Assembly: GCA_025057115.1 (NCBI GenBank)
Contig: JANWWZ010000009.1
Location: 1-64,000 of the forward strand
Reading direction: 5' to 3'
Origin: Bernardetiaceae bacterium
GTDB taxonomy: Bacteria; Bacteroidota; Bacteroidia; Cytophagales; Thermoflexibacteraceae
Length of the DNA stretch: 64,000 nucleotides
Below, piece by piece: positions 38,183-46,846 of this stretch; the stretch's first letter is position 1, and every line of letters starts with the position of its first letter. The notes under the pieces are model-generated. The model did no database searches. It saw only the letters and a list, made by a program, of their open reading frames with translations, and was not told the origin of the DNA. The position numbers and the translations under genes were made by a program.

Positions 38183-39019
38183 TTAGATGTAATTGAGGCG
38201 ATGCTTAAAGTAGCTTTCTGCAAGCAAGTAAATTTTTCGCTTATCGGAAACGCGAATCCGCTCTGAAAGGACTTTAGAGGGAGGTGCCTGCTGTATCTTC
38301 TTAAATAAGCGCAAGTAGTATACGTAAGCCAAGTATACCCCCAGCCGAGCTTTGCGCGGTAGTTGGAGAATGCCTTGATAGGCTTGGTCGAAATCCTTTT
38401 GGATATCGGCTTCTATGGCTCGTTTGGCATTGCCGTCAAAGCGGTTGAAATCTACCCCAGGAAAGTAAACGCGTCCGCGCTCAAAGTAATCGCTTTTCAT
38501 ATCGCGCAAGAAATTGACTTTTTGAAAAGCCGCTCCCAGTCTGCGAGCAGCAGGGGCAAGCCTTTGGTAAAGAGCCTCATCTCCTTCGCAAAATACGCGC
38601 AAACACATTAGCCCTACCACTTCTGCAGAACCATAAATATACTCCTTATAGTGTTCGTCATTGTACTGCTGGAAATACAAATCCATTTCCATGCTGTGCA
38701 AGAAAGCCTCTATCAATTCCCGTTCAATGCGATAGGTGTTTACTACCCATTGAAAAGAATGTAGCACTGGATTAAGACTAATTTTTTGCTCGATGGCTGC
38801 GTAAGTATCTTGGCGAAAGCGCTCCAACAGAGCTTTTTTGTCATGCTGGTGAAATGTATCTACAATTTCATCCGCATAGCGCACAAATCCGTAGATGGCG
38901 TAAATAGGCTTATGCAGCGAAGGATCAAACATGCGAATGCCCAGCGAAAAAGAAGTGCTGTAACTTTTAGTTACTATTTCGCTGCATTTGAGGGTGGTTT
39001 GCGTGAACAGGTCAAACAT
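38183..39019 (-). CDS. crtB: Phytoene/squalene synthase
   Basis: The product condenses two C20 (or C15) diphosphates. The 278-residue protein has the first aspartate motif YADEIVD and the second in the region EHYKEYIYGSAEVVGLMCL, and the family segments FQKVNFLRDMKSDYFERGRVYFP. The enzyme most likely makes phytoene, given the desaturase gene directly upstream in the same direction; a squalene synthase alternative is not excluded. The pair crtI-crtB points to carotenoid pigments, common in Cytophagales. Confidence 0.92.
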   Translation of the reverse strand: MFDLFTQTTLKCSEIVTKSYSTSFSLGIRMFDPSLHKPIYAIYGFVRYADEIVDTFHQHDKKALLERFRQDTYAAIEQKISLNPVLHSFQWVVNTYRIERELIEAFLHSMEMDLYFQQYNDEHYKEYIYGSAEVVGLMCLRVFCEGDEALYQRLAPAARRLGAAFQKVNFLRDMKSDYFERGRVYFPGVDFNRFDGNAKRAIEADIQKDFDQAYQGILQLPRKARLGVYLAYVYYLRLFKKIQQAPPSKVLSERIRVSDKRKIYLLAESYFKHRLNYI

Positions 39020-39113
39020 ACTCTAACAACAGCATTAGGATGCAACTATTGGCGTTGGTTTAACTGTTTGCCCGTTGGTTTAGTTTAGCCTAAAATACAA
39101 ATTTTCGCAAAAA

Positions 39114-40586
39114 TTAATGCATTACTTCTTCGATAAGGCGAGCTACTACTTGTCCAGAAATAAGCGAAGGCGGCACTCCTGGTCCTGGCACGGTTAGCTG
39201 ACCTGTGTGAAATAAATTGCGAACTTTTTTGCTTCTCAATGCAGGTTTAAAAATAGCAGTTTGAAAAAGCGTATTAGCCAGTCCGTAGGCATTTCCTTTA
39301 AAAGAATGATATTCACTGACAAAATCGCGATAGGCAAACGTCTCTTTGACAATCACATGAGGACGGATGGTCTCTCCTGTGCGGCGTTCTAACCGCTCCA
39401 TGACAATGTGGTAGTATTTTTCTCGAATTTGGGGACTATCAGGCAGACCAGCAGCTACGGGAATGAGCAAGAATACATTTTCGCACCCTGGAGGAGCTAC
39501 ACTAGGGTCAGTAATAGAAGGCACCGAGGCATAAAACAATGGTCGCTGAGGCCAGCAAGGAGTATGGTAAATTTCTGAGGCATGTAGGTTAAAATCTTCG
39601 TCAAAAAATAAGTTGTGGTGCAATAAATTTTTTAGTCGCTTGTTAATGCCCAAGTAGTAAAGCAAGCAAGAAGGTGCCATTATGCGTGAGTTCCAATAAC
39701 TTTCTGAGTAACTGCGAAAAGCAGCAGGTAGCAAAGCTGTTTCGCAATGGTGATAATCTCCGCTGTTAATGACTACGTCAGCGCTAAATTGCTCTTTATC
39801 AGTAATGACAGCGGCGATTTTGCTTTGGTGTATTTCCAACGTTACCACAGGGGAATTAAGCCGTATTTGGACGCCCTTTTCTTGAGCCAGCGCTGTCATG
39901 GCTTCCACGATGCGGTACATCCCCCCCATAGGATACCAGGTACCTAGTTGAATATCAGCATAGTTCATTAGGCTGTAAAGGGCAGGAATGCTCCGTGCTG
40001 TCCCTCCTAAAAACAAAACGGGAAATTCCATGATTCTAATCAGGTGCTCGTCTTTGAAGAACTTGCGCACGTGGCTAGCCATGCTCTGGAACAAGTCCAT
40101 GCGAAAGAGTTCCACCAACAAACGCAAGTCGGCAAACTCCCACCAAGAAAGGCTAGGCTTGTAAACAAACTCGGTCATGCCCACTTTGTATTTGTAGGCT
40201 GCTTGTCTTATGAATTCATCTAACTTTGGGGATGAACCTGGCTCTATGCGTTCACACAACTGGCGAAAGGAATCATACTGAGCAGGGATATCGATTTGCT
40301 TATCATCTTCAAAGAAAACGCGGTAGGAAGGATCGAGGCGCACTAGCTGGTAATACTGGCTTACTTTTTTGCCAAACCAGCCGAAGTAGGTTTCAAATAC
40401 GTCGGGCATCCAGTACCAGCTAGGTCCCATGTCAAAGCGAAACCCTTCTTTTTCTAGCACTCGGGCACGCCCCCCCGTTTGAGAGTGCTTCTCTAAAATA
40501 GTTACTTGCCAACCTTTAGCTGCTAAGCTAGTAGCAGCTGAAAGCCCTGCAAACCCCGCTCCGATGACAATTGCCGTTTTCGCCAT
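39114..40586 (-). CDS. crtI: Phytoene desaturase, CrtI type
   Basis: The FAD-dependent enzyme introduces double bonds into phytoene. The 490-residue protein starts at MAKTAIVIGAGFAGLSAA; a TTG three codons upstream is less likely. The Rossmann motif GAGFAGLSAATSLAAKGW, then LEKHSQTGGRARVLEKEGFRFDMGPS, and the C-terminal TGQLTVPGPGVPPSLISG are classical. crtB follows 94 bp downstream on the same strand, so both are probably one transcript. Confidence 0.93.
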   Translation of the reverse strand: MAKTAIVIGAGFAGLSAATSLAAKGWQVTILEKHSQTGGRARVLEKEGFRFDMGPSWYWMPDVFETYFGWFGKKVSQYYQLVRLDPSYRVFFEDDKQIDIPAQYDSFRQLCERIEPGSSPKLDEFIRQAAYKYKVGMTEFVYKPSLSWWEFADLRLLVELFRMDLFQSMASHVRKFFKDEHLIRIMEFPVLFLGGTARSIPALYSLMNYADIQLGTWYPMGGMYRIVEAMTALAQEKGVQIRLNSPVVTLEIHQSKIAAVITDKEQFSADVVINSGDYHHCETALLPAAFRSYSESYWNSRIMAPSCLLYYLGINKRLKNLLHHNLFFDEDFNLHASEIYHTPCWPQRPLFYASVPSITDPSVAPPGCENVFLLIPVAAGLPDSPQIREKYYHIVMERLERRTGETIRPHVIVKETFAYRDFVSEYHSFKGNAYGLANTLFQTAIFKPALRSKKVRNLFHTGQLTVPGPGVPPSLISGQVVARLIEEVMH

Positions 40587-40817
40587 GTAAAACAAAATTT
40601 GTCATCATAACTTAAAACCAACAGGGAAAGTTTGTAAATGCTTTAAGCCCTTCCCTACCAGTTCTTTCACCACTTTGATGCGGTTCTGGTTAATTCCCTC
40701 CGCTACAATTTGCTACCGCTTTGTAACACCTTTTTAAGGTCGCAAATAACACTTTAGTTGGTTAGCCAAAGTTTGACCAGACAAGGCAAATTTTTTACAG
40801 GCTTTTCATGCAAGAAG

Positions 40818-43070
40818 TTACCGCAAAGACTTCATCGTTTTTGTATTGACAAATAGCACGTCGCCAATGCCATCATACCCCATGAAAACGGCTTCCCCGC
40901 TATGCTTTACCGCCTCTGAGCGAATACCGATAATGGTCAAGTCAGCGCGCTTGGATTTTTGATTGATGATAGTTTTCGTGTCCACGTTTTCTTTTTTGGG
41001 AATCAATTCAATGTTAGAAGGTGAAATGGGCAGCCTACCCGAGTTAATTAATTCCATCAGGTTTTGTTTTTGCTCCATTATTTCATTTTCCGGGTAGACG
41101 GCAAAAATTTTAATGCTGGCGTTGCTCCAGTCGGGATGACCTAGAATGATATAGCCTAACAAAATCATCAAGGTAGCGTTTTCATAGTCGTTAGAAGTAA
41201 TCCAAATATCTATTTCGCTGTGGTAGCCGAAATTGCGGTCAGAGCTTCCCAGCACAATGGCATCGAAGTCCGTTGCCCGCACCAACTGAAAGTTAGCTGC
41301 AATGCTAGACAAACCTTCTGGATTGGACTTGGAAAACTCAAACATGATTACGTTGTTTTCCTTGCCAGAAATGCCAGGCAATTGAATCACTTGAGAAATA
41401 GCCGCTGCTGCCGAAGGACTTACCAATGTATCTATGTACACATTACTATGGGTAGCATCAGAAATTTTAATTAACTGTTGGTAGCACTCCTTTGATTGGC
41501 GGTGCGTTTCCTTTGAAAGATATCCCTCAATCAAATGGATATAAGTGCCAAAGCCATATTTGTGGGAAATCCAGCGAAGAAATTGGAAAGCTGCCACCCG
41601 TTCAAAAGAGTGGGTAGAAATGCAGATAATAGAAGGACGCCAGTGCTCTATGTCGGGCTCTTTGCGTGCCTTTTGCAAGAAAATTTGCAAAGTGCGGCTA
41701 AGCTGGAAGATCACTCCTTGAAAAATGACCGAAAGCCCTTGTTTGCGACTTTGATAGCGATTTACGACCATGTAGATGAAAACCATTGCCACTAAAGCTG
41801 TAAGAGAAAGCCGCAAGTTCATGTTAATCATCGCAAAGATGCAAGTCATTGCCCCTGCCAAAGAGATGTACCACCGGGTGCGGAACAAAGGTCGATAAGC
41901 GGGGTCGGCGGCAAAGTGCTCTAAAAAAGAAATCATACAAATGGAGCCAAAGGTCAGGCACAGTAGAATAGAAGTGCCTTCAAGCATGGAAGGCATATCA
42001 TTGTAAAGCAAGGCGAGAAATACTGCAATGGCTGTAACTTGAATTGCATGTTCAGGCAAGGGATTGCTAGCATCTTCTCTGTTGATGCGAGACAGCCAGC
42101 GGTCCCAAACCAGATTAGGCAACACGCGGTCGGAAGCAAGAGCCTGTAAAGTTCTACTTGCCATCAAGAAAGAACTGGCTGCCGAAAGTGTGCTAACCAA
42201 CCCAAGAACAAACAGTATTTCTACTCCAAAAGGCGTCTTATCTGCCATTACAAGGGGATTGTTTACCAACTCCTGCAGGGGAGCAATCATGTAGAGTTTA
42301 AAAATAAACACTAAATAGCCTAGAAAGCCCACTACAGTAGCTCCAATAATTCCTCTGGGCAAAGAGCGCCGCGGCTCATCTAATTTTTTGGAAAAACTCA
42401 AACCGGCGGTCATCCCGCCGAACATGGGAAAGCACAAAGCCAAAACTGTGAAAAAATCGAGTGGATTGTCTATTTGGCGTGTCAATTCGCTGAAGTGGAG
42501 TTCTGTTCGGTCAGCAGGCTGGCTGCTTAAAAACAACCCATAGCCAAAAATCATTAAAGGCACTGTGAGGTAAAGCAGTTTAAGCAATACCTCTGAACCA
42601 AAGCGAAGCAGTAGAAAGGTTAGCAGCAGAAAAGCTGGAAAACTTGCTACGCGATAGTCATACACGTAAATGTTTAGCGGCGAAGCCAGTAAGTAATCAA
42701 AAAAAGGCTTAAATGCACGCGAAAAGGTGATTAGATAGATAGCCGTTAGAATAGTTTGGGCAATATAAAGCATTACTCCGATGGGAACTGCTACCGTAAT
42801 GCCAAACGAGCGAGAAATAATGAAATATTCCCCGCCTCCTTCCACTTTTTGGTTAGTGGCAATTTCCGAGAAAGCCATTGCCGTAGGGATGGTAATCAGG
42901 TGGGCTAGCCCTACCATGCCTATTGCCCCGATGAGTCCTAAATGCCCTATGGCATGCCCCAGCCACAAAATCATGAGCGCCCCTTGCAAGGTACAGAGCG
43001 AAAGAAAGAAAACTGGAAAGGAGCCTAAGCCGTGTTTTTGTTTTGTGAAGTGTTGTTGGACGGTAGGCAT
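40818..43070 (-). CDS. Cation-chloride-cotransporter-like (SLC12-type) permease
   Basis: This 750-residue protein has about twelve membrane helices (residues 15-440) of the amino-acid/polyamine/cation superfamily. The sequence around VLGLVSTLSAASSFLMASRTLQALASDRVLP is like SLC12 transporters rather than amino-acid permeases. The C-terminal 270 residues are cytoplasmic and match the SLC12 pattern starting HWRPSIICISTHSFERVAAFQFLRW. Ion specificity is not clear from sequence. The start is 2 bp after the stop of the DUF58 gene, so the two are very likely co-translated. Confidence 0.8.
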   Translation of the reverse strand: MPTVQQHFTKQKHGLGSFPVFFLSLCTLQGALMILWLGHAIGHLGLIGAIGMVGLAHLITIPTAMAFSEIATNQKVEGGGEYFIISRSFGITVAVPIGVMLYIAQTILTAIYLITFSRAFKPFFDYLLASPLNIYVYDYRVASFPAFLLLTFLLLRFGSEVLLKLLYLTVPLMIFGYGLFLSSQPADRTELHFSELTRQIDNPLDFFTVLALCFPMFGGMTAGLSFSKKLDEPRRSLPRGIIGATVVGFLGYLVFIFKLYMIAPLQELVNNPLVMADKTPFGVEILFVLGLVSTLSAASSFLMASRTLQALASDRVLPNLVWDRWLSRINREDASNPLPEHAIQVTAIAVFLALLYNDMPSMLEGTSILLCLTFGSICMISFLEHFAADPAYRPLFRTRWYISLAGAMTCIFAMINMNLRLSLTALVAMVFIYMVVNRYQSRKQGLSVIFQGVIFQLSRTLQIFLQKARKEPDIEHWRPSIICISTHSFERVAAFQFLRWISHKYGFGTYIHLIEGYLSKETHRQSKECYQQLIKISDATHSNVYIDTLVSPSAAAAISQVIQLPGISGKENNVIMFEFSKSNPEGLSSIAANFQLVRATDFDAIVLGSSDRNFGYHSEIDIWITSNDYENATLMILLGYIILGHPDWSNASIKIFAVYPENEIMEQKQNLMELINSGRLPISPSNIELIPKKENVDTKTIINQKSKRADLTIIGIRSEAVKHSGEAVFMGYDGIGDVLFVNTKTMKSLR

Positions 43071-43072
43071 AT

Positions 43073-43978
43073 TTATCTCATTTTGGCTCGCTTAATCAAA
43101 TAGGCAAGCAGGATTTGGTTAATAGATTGACTGATATCTGCTTGGATGAAATCAATTTTATATTGTCCACACTTGAGCTTGAGTTGATGAAAATGCTCAC
43201 TAATCTGCTGGCGATAATAGGAACGAACTTCAGAAGGTTGCAGTTTAATTCGCTGACCACTTTCTAGATCTATAAACACATAAGGGCGATCCGCAAACTG
43301 AAAGGCTTCTTCTGTTTGCTTGTCGATGGTGTGAAAAAGCAATACTTCGTGGTGATTGTGCTTGAGATGTTGCAAAGCGGAAAAAAGCTCTTTTTGGTCA
43401 GTGGTGTTTTCCATCATGTCGCTAAAAATGATAATGAGCGAACGACGATGAATTTTATCAGCTATTTGGTGAATAACCTTAGCAGCTTGTGTAGACTTTT
43501 TTTCCGAAGGTTGGTCGAACATTTGCTGCAAGCGCACAAATAGGTGATGCAAATGAGTAGGAGTGGATTTGACAGGGGTTTCCCATTCTATTGCATCGGA
43601 AAAAGCGGCAATTCCTACTGCATCCCGTTGGCGTTGAAGCATATAGGCAAGGCAAGCAGCGCCTATGATGCTAAAGCGAATTTTACCCCTATCTTTAGGG
43701 GGGTAATGCATGGAAGAAGAATTGTCCAGCAAAATCAAGCAGCGCAAGTTAGTTTCTTCTTCATAGCGCTTAGTATAGAGGCGATCTGTTTTGGCATATA
43801 CTTTCCAATCTATATGCCGGGTGCTTTCTCCCGTATTGTAAAGGCGATGTTCGGCAAACTCCACAGAAAAACCATGATAGGGTGATTTATGCAATCCAGT
43901 AATAAATCCCTCTACCATCTGTTTGGCAAGTAGCTCTAAATTGCCGTACTGCTTTACTATTCCTAAATCAATAGGCAT
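43073..43978 (-). CDS. DUF58 (von Willebrand A-like) protein
   Basis: This 301-residue soluble protein has the DUF58 signature: HRLYNTGESTRHIDWKVYAKT, then the metal-site-like LILLDNSSSMHYP (DxSxS), and SLIIIFSDMMENT. DUF58 proteins usually accompany a MoxR-type AAA ATPase; none is seen here. Its stop lies 2 bp before the start of the SLC12-like transporter gene, an unusual pairing that suggests a joint role at the membrane. Confidence 0.88.
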   Translation of the reverse strand: MPIDLGIVKQYGNLELLAKQMVEGFITGLHKSPYHGFSVEFAEHRLYNTGESTRHIDWKVYAKTDRLYTKRYEEETNLRCLILLDNSSSMHYPPKDRGKIRFSIIGAACLAYMLQRQRDAVGIAAFSDAIEWETPVKSTPTHLHHLFVRLQQMFDQPSEKKSTQAAKVIHQIADKIHRRSLIIIFSDMMENTTDQKELFSALQHLKHNHHEVLLFHTIDKQTEEAFQFADRPYVFIDLESGQRIKLQPSEVRSYYRQQISEHFHQLKLKCGQYKIDFIQADISQSINQILLAYLIKRAKMR

Positions 43979-44180
43979 GCGCTTAGAGAAGCTAATTTAT
44001 GCTATTTTTCAACCACCCAAGAAAACTTCTTGTTGGAGAAAATTACTCCTAACAGCATGCCAAAAAGTAACTTGGACGGTTTTGCAAGAACGAAAGTCCA
44101 TCTTTGGCAAAACGAGTTGGGCTTTTTGCCAACTTTTTCCAGTTGCTTAAAAATTTTACAAAATGCCATAGTAGCGTTTT

Positions 44181-45989
44181 TTACTCTTTCCTAACCAATT
44201 TCCGAAAAACTACTTCTTGCTCTTCGGAACTGGTACTAAGTGAAGTAATGCTATACTGTGCCGTTCCACTGGTGCCCACTTTAACAGGAAGTTCTCTTAC
44301 GAGCCCGTCGCGTGCAAGCAATACTTTTACTGTTTGCCCGACAGTGCGGGAAGCAATGTAAGTGTTGGCAGCGGCGGCACTGTTAATGCGAAAACCATCT
44401 ATGGCAATGATTTCGTCATTTACGTTGATTCCGTCGTTATAAGCTGGAGCTCCTCGGCGAGTAACTTTTACTATAACTCGATTGTTTTCATCAGCAAGGG
44501 TCATGCCTAAGCTAGGGGTATTGTCAGGAGAAACGCTCAGTTGCAGCCCAGCATAAGCCAAATAGTGATTGTAGTCCACTGGTTTTGTCCCGTGGACAAA
44601 ATTATCAAAAATTTCATCTAATTTTTTGCCAGCCACTTCTTCACAAGCCTTTTTAAGTTCGGCTTCTGTAAACCCGCGATTGAGTTTTTTGTAAGTAGTT
44701 TGGTAAAGGTACCGCATGACGTCATCAAGGTTCTTCTGTCCTTTGCTGCCGTGCAGAATTTCTAAGTCCAACAGCATGGCAATTCTTGCCCCAGAGCCAT
44801 AATAGGAAATAGTGCTGTTGATAGAATTTTCATTTCGGCGATAATATTTAATCCATGCGTCAAAACTAGCCTCGGCCACTGATTGCACTTTGCTACCTGG
44901 AGCATTTTCGTGTTCGGCAATATTAGCTACTAGCTCGCGCAGATAAGACTGTTCGTCAATTAATCCAGCTCGGCAGAGAATTAAATCGTCGTAATAAGAG
45001 GTAAATCCTTCTGCCATCCAAAGCAAGCGCGTGTAGTTTTCTTGGTCGTAGTTAAAGGGTCCTAGCACGTCAGGACGAAGGCGTTTTACGTTCCATAAAT
45101 GGAAATACTCGTGAGCTACTAAGCGCAAAAAGCCCATGTAACCGCTTTGAGTTTGATAAGCATTTCGATTGACTGCCAGCACAGTAGAGTTGAGATGTTC
45201 TAGCCCACCTGTGGCTCCGCCGCCTAAATGGTGCACAATAAAAATGTATTCCTTGCAAGGATGTTCGCCAAAGATTTCCACGGCAGCCTCTACGATAGCT
45301 TTTGTATCTCTGACGAGGCGCTCTGCGTCGTATTCTGCCACTCCGTACATGGCATATTGGTGCGGAATACCTGCAGCGGTGAAGGAAATAATGCGCTGAT
45401 TGCCAATTTCTATGGGGGCATCGGCGAGTTGGTCATAGTTAGGTGCCCTGCGCAGGTAGGGATTGCCTTCGACCTTTTCTAAAGTACAGGAAATTTCCTT
45501 CCACTCCTTGTAAGGGGTAATGTGCAATGTAGAAGGCAGATGTATAAATCCATCGGGAAACATAAACACGCTAGGCGGACTAATAAAGGCATGGGAATCA
45601 TCTACAAAGCTAGTGCGAACCGATTGCTCAAAAGCATATACTTGATAGCTAAATCGCACTCCTTTTGCGGCTGCCAGTTGCACTCGCCAAGTATTCTTGT
45701 TCATTTTCTCGAATTTGAGGGGCATGCCATTGAGGTCGGTTGCTTGCTCTGCCTCTACATTGCGCGAAAACTCGCGCACTAAATAAGAGCCAGGAGCCCA
45801 AACTGGCATTTTAAAATCTATATAGCCGCGCTTTTGCACATCAGTAGGCAGATTCTCAAAGCGAATTTCTACTTCCAGATAGTGCGTATGAGGGGCTTGT
45901 ATGCGTAAGTGGTAGGTGAGTTGTTGCGCTTTTAAGCCAGCAGTCCACAAAAACGCAACGAAAACTAGTTTCAAAAAATACCTTTTCAT
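44181..45989 (-). CDS. M61-family peptidase with PDZ domain
   Basis: This 602-residue protein starts MKRYFLKLVFVAFLWTAGLKAQQ with a signal peptide. A longer frame reaching to 46151 would run antisense into tRNA-Pro and is rejected. The N-terminal beta-domain precedes the peptidase core with VAHEYFHLWNVKRLRP (HExxH zinc site) and WMAEGFTSYYDDL carrying the third ligand. A PDZ domain follows (GMTLADENNRVIVKVTRRGAPAYNDGINVNDEIIAIDG). It is probably a periplasmic aminopeptidase of the glycyl-aminopeptidase type. Confidence 0.9.
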   Translation of the reverse strand: MKRYFLKLVFVAFLWTAGLKAQQLTYHLRIQAPHTHYLEVEIRFENLPTDVQKRGYIDFKMPVWAPGSYLVREFSRNVEAEQATDLNGMPLKFEKMNKNTWRVQLAAAKGVRFSYQVYAFEQSVRTSFVDDSHAFISPPSVFMFPDGFIHLPSTLHITPYKEWKEISCTLEKVEGNPYLRRAPNYDQLADAPIEIGNQRIISFTAAGIPHQYAMYGVAEYDAERLVRDTKAIVEAAVEIFGEHPCKEYIFIVHHLGGGATGGLEHLNSTVLAVNRNAYQTQSGYMGFLRLVAHEYFHLWNVKRLRPDVLGPFNYDQENYTRLLWMAEGFTSYYDDLILCRAGLIDEQSYLRELVANIAEHENAPGSKVQSVAEASFDAWIKYYRRNENSINSTISYYGSGARIAMLLDLEILHGSKGQKNLDDVMRYLYQTTYKKLNRGFTEAELKKACEEVAGKKLDEIFDNFVHGTKPVDYNHYLAYAGLQLSVSPDNTPSLGMTLADENNRVIVKVTRRGAPAYNDGINVNDEIIAIDGFRINSAAAANTYIASRTVGQTVKVLLARDGLVRELPVKVGTSGTAQYSITSLSTSSEEQEVVFRKLVRKE

Positions 45990-46063
45990 GTCATAAGGGA
46001 ATACTTGCGGGCAATAATAGCGAAATATTTGACTGATAGTGTAGAGTGATTCAAAATCTTTAG

Positions 46064-46071
46064 TAGTTTTG
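46064..46071 (+). promoter_or_regulatory. -7 element of the tRNA-Pro promoter
   Basis: TAGTTTTG matches the Bacteroidota -7 consensus TAnnTTTG exactly and lies 11 bp before the mature tRNA 5' end. No TTTG is found 19-21 bp upstream, so the -33 element is weak. Confidence 0.45.
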
Positions 46072-46081
46072 CAAATACATT

Positions 46082-46156
46082 CGGAGTGTAGCGCAGCCCG
46101 GTTAGCGCGCCACGTTCGGGACGTGGAGGACGGAGGTTCAAATCCTCTCACTCCGA
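46082..46156 (+). tRNA. tRNA-Pro(CGG)
   Basis: The cloverleaf is complete. The acceptor stem CGGAGTG pairs with CACTCCG. The anticodon stem CCACG/CGTGG encloses the loop TTCGGGA with anticodon CGG, and the T-loop reads GGTTCAAATCC. The discriminator base is A and CCA is not encoded. Confidence 0.95.
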
Positions 46157-46164
46157 CAAGTCCG

Positions 46165-46599
46165 CTACCAATAAATTATCTCAATTTTTTGCCTGACCTC
46201 GGGCTTGTCTAAGCGAAATTTGGCATCAACATATTTAGGCGCTCCAAAGGAATTTTTTGCATTGTTTGAAACAGCATATCCTTCTTTGGGAATCCCAAAT
46301 AAATTGCTGTCCATTTTTCCGTTGTCGTTTTCGTCGTGCAATAAGGCGATGGCATATTCTCCGTAAGGTACTTCAAAAACAATTTGCGCTGTCTGGCTAG
46401 TGATGGTAGCTTGCCCTGTAGCTACTGCTTGCCTTTCACTCATAAACGTTTTTTCGCTGTTGTAGAGGGCGGCTAGCACCTTGCCACTATTATTGCGCAA
46501 ATTGCCTATTTCCACAATAATTTTACCTTTTTGAGCTACCGCAGTTAAAGAACAAGCAAATAAGATTAACACTGCTAAAACAGAGCTCACATACTTCAT
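46165..46599 (-). CDS. Exported DUF2141 protein
   Basis: This 144-residue protein starts at MKYVSSVLAVLILFACSLTAVAQ, a signal peptide; a longer start would add 26 residues. The DUF2141 pattern is clear: IIVEIGNLRNNSGKVLAALYN near the N-terminus, YGEYAIALLHDENDNGKMDSNLFGIPKEGYAVSNN in the middle, and a C-terminal strand (KIEIIYW). These proteins are small beta-sandwiches of unknown role in the cell envelope. The gene lies 9 bp from the tRNA, on the opposite strand. Confidence 0.88.
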   Translation of the reverse strand: MKYVSSVLAVLILFACSLTAVAQKGKIIVEIGNLRNNSGKVLAALYNSEKTFMSERQAVATGQATITSQTAQIVFEVPYGEYAIALLHDENDNGKMDSNLFGIPKEGYAVSNNAKNSFGAPKYVDAKFRLDKPEVRQKIEIIYW

Positions 46600-46846
46600 A
46601 GTGCTAAGTTGGATTAAGCCAAAACAGTAAAGTGCCCAAGGGGCGTTTTTCGAATTTGTGCTTGGAAATGTATTCAAATTTGTTGAAATTTAGGGAGAGT
46701 AGCTTGCTTAAAAACAGTTAAACAACCCCTTATTCTATCCCAAAACTAAACGTTTCCAAATTTTACACTTGGGCAACCAGGTTTGAGAAGCAATAAAATA
46801 TAGTTGCTTAATTTTGTCTTTAACCGCCTAAGCTAAGTTCCTGCGC

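Noticed and set aside
44115-44134. Plus-strand terminator-like hairpin (AGTTGG/CCAACT followed by T run)
   Set aside because: No plus-strand gene precedes it; it lies in a gap between two minus-strand genes and may be chance.
45990-46151. N-terminal extension of the M61 peptidase frame
   Set aside because: It runs antisense into tRNA-Pro and lies before a clear signal-peptide start at 45989.
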